Shown: in pieces, positions 1-4,509 of the stretch
How the letters are laid out: the number at the start of each line of letters is the position of its first letter
Numbering within the stretch: the stretch's first letter is position 1
Source: RGDT01 sp964630925
GTDB lineage: Bacteria; Planctomycetota; Planctomycetia; Gemmatales; Gemmataceae
DNA length: 6,766 bases
NCBI GenBank assembly: GCA_964630925.1
Contig: CAZVZK010000284.1
Coordinates: 1 to 6,766, forward strand
Direction of reading: 5' to 3'
Program-made: the position numbers and the translations under genes
The notes under the pieces: model-generated
What the model saw: only the letters and a program-made list of their open reading frames with translations
Told to the model about the DNA's origin: nothing
The model's database searches: none

Positions 1-112
1 AGCCACTTTGAACGAAGAGGATTTCTCGTGTCACGAAACGTAGCCCTGTAAGGGCCCCGACTCCCCCCTCGATCCGCTATGGGACGAGGAGCCGCCCCCG
101 GCGACGGACGCC

Positions 113-391
113 ATGCTCTGCCACCTCGCCCGCTGCGTCCTCGACCCGTTCTCCGCCGCCCCGCCCCGGCCTCCGTGGCGCACCCACGACGTGATGCAGG
201 TCGCCCGCGCCGCCCTGGCCGAGCGCGTCACGCCGGAGGGCGCGCTCGACCCGCTACGTCTGAACGTCCTCGCGGACGCGCTCACCGACGCCGGGTGTGC
301 CGACGAGCGCCTCCTGGCCCACCTGCGTTCACCCGGCCCGCACGTCCGCGGTTGCTGGGCGGTGGACCTCGCACTCGGGAGGGCGCGATGA
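113..391 (+). CDS. Short C-terminal-half member of a planctomycete paralogue family (function unknown)
   Basis: This 92-residue protein has no known function. Its last 40 residues (VLADALTDAGCADERLL, then the GPHVRGCWAVDLALGR block) match the C-terminus of the downstream protein ending at 1710. MLCHLARCVLDPF near its start aligns with ILRCLFPNPF in that protein. It therefore corresponds to roughly the second half of the family. The N-terminal half, with the FACAC-RRVWHLL motif, is missing. ATG 113 is the first conventional start in the frame, which is open only from position 44 after a TAG at 41-43. No Shine-Dalgarno sequence precedes it, so it could be the remnant of a truncated gene. The stop codon overlaps the start of the SUKH gene as ATGA, and that gene's ribosome-binding site lies inside this gene, which suggests translational coupling. 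The reading frame is intact and keeps strong GC3 bias. A living small gene and a decayed fragment are both possible. Confidence 0.6.
   Translation: MLCHLARCVLDPFSAAPPRPPWRTHDVMQVARAALAERVTPEGALDPLRLNVLADALTDAGCADERLLAHLRSPGPHVRGCWAVDLALGRAR
320..349 (+). repeat. 30-bp direct repeat, copy 1 (3' end of first paralogue)
   Basis: These 30 bases are identical to 1642-1671. They encode the conserved block HLRSPGPHVR in the same reading frame in both genes. Similarity continues on both sides at a lower level, with synonymous and non-synonymous changes. The spacing between copies is 1322 bp and encloses the whole SUKH gene. Confidence 0.9.
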
Positions 392-999
392 GCCTCGAAT
401 ACTGGCGGGCGCTGTACACGACGCTCGTCATCCGGGACGGCGGGCATTACCCAATCCTGCGCACGACCCCGGGGCTGATGGCCGCCTTCGAGCGCGAGAT
501 GGGCTTCACCCTCCCCGCCGGGTACAAGGGGCTCATGGAGGTCTTCGGCCCCGGCGAGCTGACCTTTGATCACTGGATCCTGGCCCCGCTGGGAGAGGCC
601 GACTCCGATAACTCCATGAGCCTCGCGTGGCTCGGCGCGATCATGCGGGTGCATGCGTTACCCAATAGGTCGCTCCACGACGGGCCCCTCGCCGGCCGGA
701 TCGTCTGGTTCTGCCGGACCGGCGGCAGGCGCTCTTACGGCTGGGACCCCTTGGCGTTCACGGAGGCCGACACGGGGGAGTGTGCCATCTACGAGTTGTC
801 GGAGTACGGGGGGGCGGTGAATCACGTCGCGGACACGTTCCGCGAATTCATCGAGGAAGTCATCCTGGGTGAGCACGCCGGCCTCGGGCCGACGGAGGAG
901 TTCAGGCAGAGCCGCACCTTCGACCACGCCATCGTCCTCCCACGGGAGGAGGACGGGGCGGCCTCGCCGTCGAGGCCCGCCTTTGGTGCCGAGGAATAG
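388..999 (+). CDS. SMI1/KNR4 (SUKH superfamily) protein
   Basis: This protein of 203 residues resembles the SUKH (SMI1/KNR4) fold. Seen in the sequence: an N-terminal helix region followed by GFTLPAGYKGLMEVFGPGEL (residues 39-58), the family's Leu-Pro-x-x-Tyr-Lys signature. Next come an aromatic strand region with WFCRTGG and SYGWDP (107-121) and a C-terminal helix VADTFREFIEEVILG (about 147-161). In bacteria many SUKH proteins are immunity proteins that neutralise nuclease and other polymorphic toxins, and others are general interaction modules. No toxin is visible here, so the immunity role is inference only. The ATG at 388 has GGAGG at 378-382 with 5-nt spacing and overlaps the previous stop (ATGA), so the two genes are probably co-translated. 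The last 40 residues are hydrophilic and probably disordered. An open frame continues upstream of 388 but is Arg-rich, out-of-frame sequence and was not used. The protein ends at a TAG that may itself mark decay of the next gene. Confidence 0.82.
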   Translation: MSLEYWRALYTTLVIRDGGHYPILRTTPGLMAAFEREMGFTLPAGYKGLMEVFGPGELTFDHWILAPLGEADSDNSMSLAWLGAIMRVHALPNRSLHDGPLAGRIVWFCRTGGRRSYGWDPLAFTEADTGECAIYELSEYGGAVNHVADTFREFIEEVILGEHAGLGPTEEFRQSRTFDHAIVLPREEDGAASPSRPAFGAEE

Positions 1000-1710
1000 C
1001 TAACCGCATCGACCCCCCATCCCCTGCTGGATCTCCTTCGCTACGGCCCCGGTGAAACGACCCTCCGCCAATTCGCCTGCGCCTGCGTCCGCCGCGTCTG
1101 GCATCTGCTCACCGACGAGCGCCTCCGGGCCGCCGTCGAGGCCGCCGAGCGCTTCGCCGACGGTTTGCTGGACGAGACGGAGCTGGCGAGCGTCCGGCCC
1201 GCCGCCGCCGCCGCCGTCGCCGAAGCGGAGGCTCGTGGCGAGGCCAGCCCCACGAGGGCCAACGACGCCGCGACAGGCGCGGCACTCGCCGCGCTCGATT
1301 GTTGCGCCGAGCTGATGCGCGGCCCCGAGCACTTCGTCCCCTTCACGCTCACCGTCGGGGCGGCGCAGGCGGTCTGCGACGCGGCCTGGGCCGCCGCGCC
1401 CCCGGGCGAGGCCGTCTTCGTGGCGGCGAAGGCCGTGGCCGCCGAGCGGCGCGCGCAGGCGGACATCCTGCGGTGCCTGTTCCCCAACCCCTTCCGCGCG
1501 CCGACGCTCGCGCCCGCCCAGCGCACGCCGACGGTGCAGACGCTCGCCGAGGCCGCCGCGGCCGATCCGGGCCCCGCGCTTCTCGCGGTCCTGTCCGACG
1601 CGCTGGAGGAGGCCGGCTGCGCCGACGTTGACCTCCTCTCGCACCTGCGTTCACCCGGCCCGCACGTCCGCAGGTGCTGGGCCGTCGATCTCGCGCTCGG
1701 TCGACGCTGA
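1000..1710 (+). pseudogene. Near-full-length planctomycete family paralogue without a start codon
   Basis: This frame encodes about 236 residues and contains the whole family pattern. An N-terminal LLDLLRYG segment leads into FACACVRRVWHLLTDERLRAA, then FADGLL, an Ala-rich helical middle, ILRCLFPNPFRAP, a second helical part ending VLSDALEEAGCADVDLL, and the C-terminal HVRRCWAVDLALGRR. No ATG, GTG or TTG precedes the conserved VRRVWHLL part. The first conventional start is TTG 1165, which would remove it. Known members, from memory, begin like M-T-E-x-E-W-L-x-A-x-D-P. Here the frame reads GAEE-stop-LTASTPHP, so TAG 997-999 stands where the Trp codon (TGG) should be, and the initiator Met is absent. 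The conserved Gly before Cys in the C-terminal motif is Arg. I read it as recently inactivated. Otherwise a non-standard start (CTG 1024 or 1027) or a sequencing error is needed. It converges on the minus-strand gene with only 4 nt between stop codons. Function is unknown. Confidence 0.6.
1642..1671 (+). repeat. 30-bp direct repeat, copy 2 (3' end of second paralogue)
   Basis: This copy is identical over 30 bases to 320-349 and lies in the same codon phase. It again encodes the HLRSPGPHVR block. The base after it differs (AGG for Arg here, GGT for Gly in copy 1), so the identity ends just before the family's conserved Cys-Trp. Confidence 0.9.
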
Positions 1711-1714
1711 CCCG

Positions 1715-2110
1715 TCAATCGATGGCGATGTGCGGGACCGCCTTGAACGCCTTGTCGCCGGTCAGCGGGCACACCTTCATCGCGTCCATGTCGGGGATGA
1801 CCGGCAGCGGCCCGTCGGCGCCGGGGAACTTGTATAGCCTGACCGTCTCGCCCGTCCGGTGGTCGAAGATCGAGGCGACGGGCTCCGGGGCCTTGCCGCC
1901 ACGCCGGGGCCACTTCAGGTGCACGAACTTCTTCGTCTTGGGGTCGAAGGCGGTCCACGTCTCCATCAGGCGCGTCCCGCCGAACTGCACCTCGTAGGTG
2001 ACCGTCGCGTCGCCCTTCTTGGCCGTCACCTTGTAGATCGTGCCCGCCGGGGCCGCCGCCGCGCACGCCAGCAGGACCGCCGACACAAGCGTCAGTAACC
2101 GACACGTCAT
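1715..2110 (-). CDS. Small exported protein of unknown function
   Basis: I do not recognise this 131-residue protein. Its N-terminus is a classic Sec signal: MTCR, a hydrophobic core LLTLVSAVLLACAAAA, and an A-P-A/G site that suggests cleavage after residue 22. LLAC at 13-16 resembles a lipobox but has Leu at -2, so lipoprotein attachment is possible but less likely. The mature part, about 109 residues, looks mostly beta-stranded (YKVTAKKGDATVTYEVQFGG, KKFVHLKWPRRGGK, ETVRLYKFPG). It ends with a motif AMKVCPLTGDKAFK that contains its only cysteine after the signal. ATG 2110 has AGGAGG 8 nt upstream. It begins 31 nt after the tetR stop on the same strand, so the two may share a transcript. It converges with the gene ending at 1710. 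It acts outside the cytoplasm, in the periplasm or cell envelope, but no reaction can be assigned. Confidence 0.75.
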   Translation of the reverse strand: MTCRLLTLVSAVLLACAAAAPAGTIYKVTAKKGDATVTYEVQFGGTRLMETWTAFDPKTKKFVHLKWPRRGGKAPEPVASIFDHRTGETVRLYKFPGADGPLPVIPDMDAMKVCPLTGDKAFKAVPHIAID

Positions 2111-2141
2111 GGCCTGGGCCTCCTCCGGGCGACCTGTCCCC

Positions 2142-2723
2142 TCAGCCTATCGGCCAGACACGCATCGCCAGCGCCGCCACGCCCGCCAGGGCCTCGCGTC
2201 CGGCGCCGCCCGCCGCCTGCACCGCCATGCCGTGGATCACCGACATGAGGAACCGCGCCAGCGCCGCGGCGTCCGCCCCCTGCGGCAGGTCGTCCGCGCG
2301 CTCGAAGCGCTCGCGCAGCACCGCCTCCCCCGCCGCCCGGCACCGCGCCAGCTCCTGGCGCACCCCCTCGGCGGCCTCGCCGCACGCCAGGGCGCCCTGC
2401 ACCGCCAGGCAGCCACGCGGGTTCTTCGGGTCCGCGAGCATCTCGACGGCCCCGCCCAGGACACGCCCCGCCACCGCCCGCGCCGTCGGCTCGGCCACGG
2501 CCGCCCGCACGAAGGCGCCGGGCCCCTCGGCGTAACGGGCCACCGCCCGCCGGAACAGGGCCTCCTTGCTCCCGAAGGCCGCGTACAGGCTCGGCCTGCC
2601 GATGCCCATCGCCGCCGTCAGGTCGTCCAGCGACGCGCCCTCGTACCCCCGGCGCCAGAACACGTCCAACGCACGCCCCAGCGCCTCCTCGACGTCGAAC
2701 TCCCGCGGCCTGCCCCTGCCCAC
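2142..2723 (-). CDS. TetR/AcrR-family transcriptional repressor
   Basis: This is a 193-residue DNA-binding repressor that would respond to a small ligand. The N-terminal part shows the TetR helix-turn-helix: GRPREFDVEEAL (4-15), ALDVFWRRGYEGASLDDL (18-35), MGIGRPSLYAAFGSKEALF (39-57), with the recognition helix around RPSLYAAF. The remainder is the usual helical ligand-binding and dimerisation half; its GCLAVQGALACG stretch is typical of one large TetR subgroup. An ATG at 2753 is in frame, but GTG 2723 is the better start: AGGAGG at 2730-2735 lies 6 nt before it, while ATG 2753 has no ribosome-binding site and would add a basic tail. The ATG also lies upstream of the likely transcription start. 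It is divergent from the reductase gene, and two operator-like sites lie between them. The natural reading is autoregulation plus control of the reductase; the inducer is unknown. Confidence 0.92.
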   Translation of the reverse strand: MGRGRPREFDVEEALGRALDVFWRRGYEGASLDDLTAAMGIGRPSLYAAFGSKEALFRRAVARYAEGPGAFVRAAVAEPTARAVAGRVLGGAVEMLADPKNPRGCLAVQGALACGEAAEGVRQELARCRAAGEAVLRERFERADDLPQGADAAALARFLMSVIHGMAVQAAGGAGREALAGVAALAMRVWPIG

Positions 2724-2729
2724 GGCCCA

Positions 2730-2735
2730 CCTCCT
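2730..2735 (-). promoter_or_regulatory. Shine-Dalgarno AGGAGG that fixes the tetR start
   Basis: A perfect AGGAGG on the minus strand ends 6 nt before GTG 2723. It lies downstream of the in-frame ATG at 2753, so it argues for the shorter protein. Confidence 0.8.
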
Positions 2736-2740
2736 GGTTT

Positions 2741-2758
2741 TTGTACCTTTCATTACAA
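2741..2758. promoter_or_regulatory. Operator-like inverted repeat 1 (tetR side)
   Basis: This 18-bp site has perfect 5-bp arms TTGTA and TACAA around an 8-bp centre. It matches the second site at 13 of 18 positions, including both arms except the last base. It overlaps the last four bases of the predicted tetR -10 and the expected transcription start, a position where bound repressor would block tetR transcription. Confidence 0.65.
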
Positions 2759-2784
2759 TAATCCCCTTGACCTCCCCCTGTCCA
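2755..2784 (-). promoter_or_regulatory. Predicted tetR promoter
   Basis: On the minus strand TGGACA (2784-2779) is followed after 18 bp by TATTGT (2760-2755). Transcription would start near 2748, giving a leader of about 25 nt before GTG 2723 that contains the AGGAGG. The promoter overlaps the reductase promoter on the other strand, so the two polymerases would exclude each other. Confidence 0.5.
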
Positions 2785-2796
2785 GACGCCTATATT
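2767..2796 (+). promoter_or_regulatory. Predicted reductase promoter
   Basis: TTGACC (2767-2772), an 18-bp spacer and TATATT (2791-2796) form a good sigma70-type promoter, and TATATT stands out in GC-rich sequence. The start would be near 2803, inside operator-like site 2. A GAGGGG ribosome-binding site (2823-2828) lies 6 nt before ATG 2835. Confidence 0.65.
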
Positions 2797-2813
2797 TGTA
2801 TCGTTCGGTACAG
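2796..2813. promoter_or_regulatory. Operator-like inverted repeat 2 (reductase side)
   Basis: TTGTA, an 8-bp centre and TACAG. The inner part is also nearly palindromic (GTATCG-TT-CGGTAC, one G:T mismatch in the outer pairs). It begins at the last base of the reductase -10 and covers the expected transcription start. Its centre is 55 bp from that of site 1. The form is typical of TetR-family operators. Confidence 0.7.
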
Positions 2814-2834
2814 AATCCTTTCGAGGGGCACGAC

Positions 2835-3587
2835 ATGGCGGGCAAGCTGACGGGCAAGGTGGCGGTGGTGACGGGGGCGTCGAAAGGCATCGGGGCGGCC
2901 ATCGCGAAGGCGTTGGCGGCGGAGGGGGCGGCGGTGGTGGTCAACTTCGCGTCGAGCAAGTCGGGCGCGGACCGGGTCGTCGCCGAGATCACGGGGCAGG
3001 GCGGCAAGGCCGCCGCCGTCCAGGCCGACCTGGCGAAGCCGGATGATGTGCGCCGCCTGTTCGCTGAGGCGAAGAAGGCGTTCGGCCGGCTGGACGTGCT
3101 GGTGAACAACGCCGGCGTCTACGAGTTCGCCCCGCTGGAGGCCGTCACCCCCGACCACTTCCACAGGCAGTTCGACCTCAACGTCCTCGGCCTGATCCTG
3201 GCGACGCAGGAGGCGGCGAAGCAGTTCGGCCCCGACGGCGGCAGCGTGATCAACATCAGCTCGGTGGTGGCGACGGCCCGCATCCCCAACGCCTCGGTCT
3301 ACAGCGCGACCAAGGGGGCGGTGGACGCCGTCACGCGCTCGCTGGCGGCGGAGCTGGGGCCGCGGAAGATCCGCGTCAACTCGATCAACCCCGGCATGGT
3401 GGAGACGGAGGGCGTCCACGCGGCCGGCATTGCCGAGAGCGACTTCCGCAAGCAGGTCGAGGCGCAGACCCCGCTGGGCCGGATCGGCCTGCCCGGCGAC
3501 ATCGCCCCGGCGGCGGTCTTCCTGGCCTCCGCCGACTCCTCGTGGGTCACGGGCGAGACGCTGCACATCTCCGGCGGCAACCGCTGA
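2835..3587 (+). CDS. Classical short-chain dehydrogenase/reductase, NAD(P)-dependent
   Basis: This is a cytoplasmic oxidoreductase of 250 residues, the normal length for classical SDRs. Visible motifs: the nucleotide-binding TGASKGIG (13-20), acidic D65 in the QADL turn, NNAG (91-94), and the catalytic tetrad N116, S143, Y156 and K160 (YSATK). The NPGMVET segment follows the active site, and the C-terminus ends HISGGNR. The end of beta strand 2 is VVVNFASSKSG with no acidic residue, which usually goes with NADP(H) preference. By sequence it belongs to the 3-oxoacyl-ACP-reductase/glucose-1-dehydrogenase-like group, but the substrate cannot be read. ATG 2835 was chosen for the GAGGGG 6 nt upstream and the normal SDR N-terminus. 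A much longer in-frame extension towards 2040 runs antisense to tetR and is not coding. The divergent tetR and the operator at its start suggest induction by its own substrate or a related electrophile or ketone. Confidence 0.94.
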   Translation: MAGKLTGKVAVVTGASKGIGAAIAKALAAEGAAVVVNFASSKSGADRVVAEITGQGGKAAAVQADLAKPDDVRRLFAEAKKAFGRLDVLVNNAGVYEFAPLEAVTPDHFHRQFDLNVLGLILATQEAAKQFGPDGGSVINISSVVATARIPNASVYSATKGAVDAVTRSLAAELGPRKIRVNSINPGMVETEGVHAAGIAESDFRKQVEAQTPLGRIGLPGDIAPAAVFLASADSSWVTGETLHISGGNR

Positions 3588-3691
3588 CCGGCCCCGCGTC
3601 CTCCGGCCAAAAAAAATCTCGCCCCCTCTGGACACCTGCGCTCGGGCTTGTAAGATGTGTGTGGGATCGGCTGGGGATTTTGGCACTGATT

Positions 3692-3729
3692 GGGCGACGG
3701 TGCCGAAACGCAGCCGGTCCCATTTTTTT
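3692..3729 (+). terminator. Likely Rho-independent terminator after the reductase gene
   Basis: An imperfect hairpin (3692-3721; GGG and CCC ends, inner GG-TGC stem with bulges, loop CGAAAC, about 10 pairs) is followed by A and seven T. It lies about 105 nt after the reductase stop, further than usual. No gene on this strand follows until 4510. On the minus strand there is no T tract after it, so it is oriented for the reductase transcript. Confidence 0.5.
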
Positions 3730-3758
3730 CTCTCCCCACCCCACATCACGACACACCT

Positions 3759-4277
3759 TCACCGCGGCGGCATCGGCCCGCTCGGCGGCAGCAGATCCAA
3801 ATCCGAAGGCAGTACCACCGAGTCCTCCTGCGTCACCGGCCTCGCCGGCGGCGGGGGCGGTTTCGGCGTGCGGACGGGCTTGCTCGTGGTATCCACGAGC
3901 GGGACGGGCTCGTCACACTCTTCCAGGTCGGGGTCATCCGGACGGATCGGCGTGGGCCGGGGCCGCTGCCCCTTCGCCGCCGCCATGCCCGGCGCGTCGT
4001 CCCAGGTCACCTTGTAGCGCGAGCCGCCGATGGTGACCTCGTCGCCGTCGTGCAGGACGCCCTCGATGACGCGGACGCCGTTGACCCGGATGCCGTTGGT
4101 GCTGTCGAGGTCGCGGACGACGAGGTAGTCGTGGATCTGCGCGATGCAGCAGTGCCGCCGCGAGATCTTGCGCGACTCGATCTGGATGTCGCATTCGGGG
4201 TGGCGGCCGAGCAGGAGGATCGGCTTGTCGATCAGGATGCTCGGCCCTTCCCCCAGGGACACGAGTTGGGCGGGCAT
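3759..4277 (-). CDS. Small FHA-domain protein with proline-rich tail
   Basis: This 172-residue cytoplasmic protein has one forkhead-associated domain, a phosphothreonine-binding module. The domain spans about residues 5-92. The diagnostic residues are all present: GRHPECDIQI (24-33), S39-R40-R41-H42 (SRRH), and DLDSTNGIRVNG (56-67), with the Gly-Arg, Ser, Arg-His and Asn expected to contact phosphopeptide. The second part (about 98-172) is low-complexity, with proline runs (TPKPPPPPARP) and several Thr and Ser flanked by Asp, Glu or Pro. It is probably disordered. In related bacteria such proteins bind partners phosphorylated by Hanks-type kinases; no kinase or phosphatase is present here, so the partner is unknown. 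ATG 4277 is preceded by GGAGG with 8-nt spacing. It is transcribed divergently from the Cho-like nuclease and ends 171 nt from the reductase. Confidence 0.9.
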   Translation of the reverse strand: MPAQLVSLGEGPSILIDKPILLLGRHPECDIQIESRKISRRHCCIAQIHDYLVVRDLDSTNGIRVNGVRVIEGVLHDGDEVTIGGSRYKVTWDDAPGMAAAKGQRPRPTPIRPDDPDLEECDEPVPLVDTTSKPVRTPKPPPPPARPVTQEDSVVLPSDLDLLPPSGPMPPR

Positions 4278-4321
4278 GCGTGCTGCCTCCGTGGGCGGCT
4301 GCCTCGGGGCGCCCTCCCATC

Positions 4322-4351
4322 AGTGTATCCGCCGGGGGAGGCGGGCACCAA
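4322..4351 (-). promoter_or_regulatory. Predicted promoter of the FHA gene
   Basis: On the minus strand TTGGTG (4351-4346), an 18-bp spacer and TACACT (4327-4322) resemble a sigma70-type promoter. The start would be near 4315, giving a leader of about 38 nt with the GGAGG before ATG 4277. Confidence 0.45.
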
Positions 4352-4384
4352 CGGGGGCCGGGCCGGGGCGTGGGGAATGGGGCC

Positions 4385-4398
4385 GGGCGGCTCCGCCC
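4385..4398. repeat. GC palindrome GGGCGG-CT-CCGCCC
   Basis: Perfect 6-bp arms around two bases, in the non-coding gap between the FHA and nuclease genes. The surrounding 100 bp are G-rich with several shorter inverted repeats. It looks like the REP-like palindromes common in GC-rich genomes, but only one copy was seen in this window. Confidence 0.4.
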
Positions 4399-4472
4399 CT
4401 ACCGATTATGCGGGCGGCCGGCCCGTCGGCAAGGAGAAGACGCGGCCACGCGCCGCGCGGGCCGCCCCAAAC

Positions 4473-4478
4473 TACAAT
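4473..4478 (+). promoter_or_regulatory. Possible -10 box of the Cho-like nuclease
   Basis: TACAAT is the only AT-rich hexamer close to the gene and lies 19 bp before the AGGAGG. No good -35 was found at 16-18 bp, so the promoter is weak or uses an activator or another sigma factor. Confidence 0.4.
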
Positions 4479-4496
4479 AGCGTGACCAGACACGCC

Positions 4497-4502
4497 AGGA
4501 GG
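4497..4502 (+). promoter_or_regulatory. Shine-Dalgarno AGGAGG supporting a TTG start
   Basis: A perfect AGGAGG lies 7 nt before TTG 4510. The in-frame ATG codons at 4564 and 4582 have no comparable site, so TTG 4510 is preferred. Confidence 0.6.
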
Positions 4503-4509
4503 GCAGCCG

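Noticed and set aside
1..112. Possible promoter or gene end before the first gene (TTGAAC at 8-13, GTG at 29 with stop after seven codons)
   Set aside because: No -10 box at the right distance and no recognisable protein. Nothing here can be supported.
79..387. In-frame upstream extension of the SUKH gene to an ATG at 79
   Set aside because: It is Arg/Pro/Ala-rich, runs out of frame over the 113-391 gene, and lacks a ribosome-binding site. ATG 388 has GGAGG and the ATGA overlap.
1041..2105. Long minus-strand open frame across the second paralogue and the exported protein
   Set aside because: GC-rich DNA gives long shadow frames. The translation is low-complexity Ala/Arg/Ser, and the other frames show signal peptide and family motifs.
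2040..2834. In-frame extension of the reductase gene to 2040
   Set aside because: It runs antisense through tetR and across both promoters and is Arg/His-rich. The SDR fold begins normally at ATG 2835.
3588..3691. Possible small RNA or small gene between the reductase and the terminator hairpin
   Set aside because: No start with a ribosome-binding site and no clear promoter. The A8 run at 3609-3616 (T8 on the minus strand) has only a weak 4-bp stem before it, so a minus-strand terminator for the FHA gene is not convincing.
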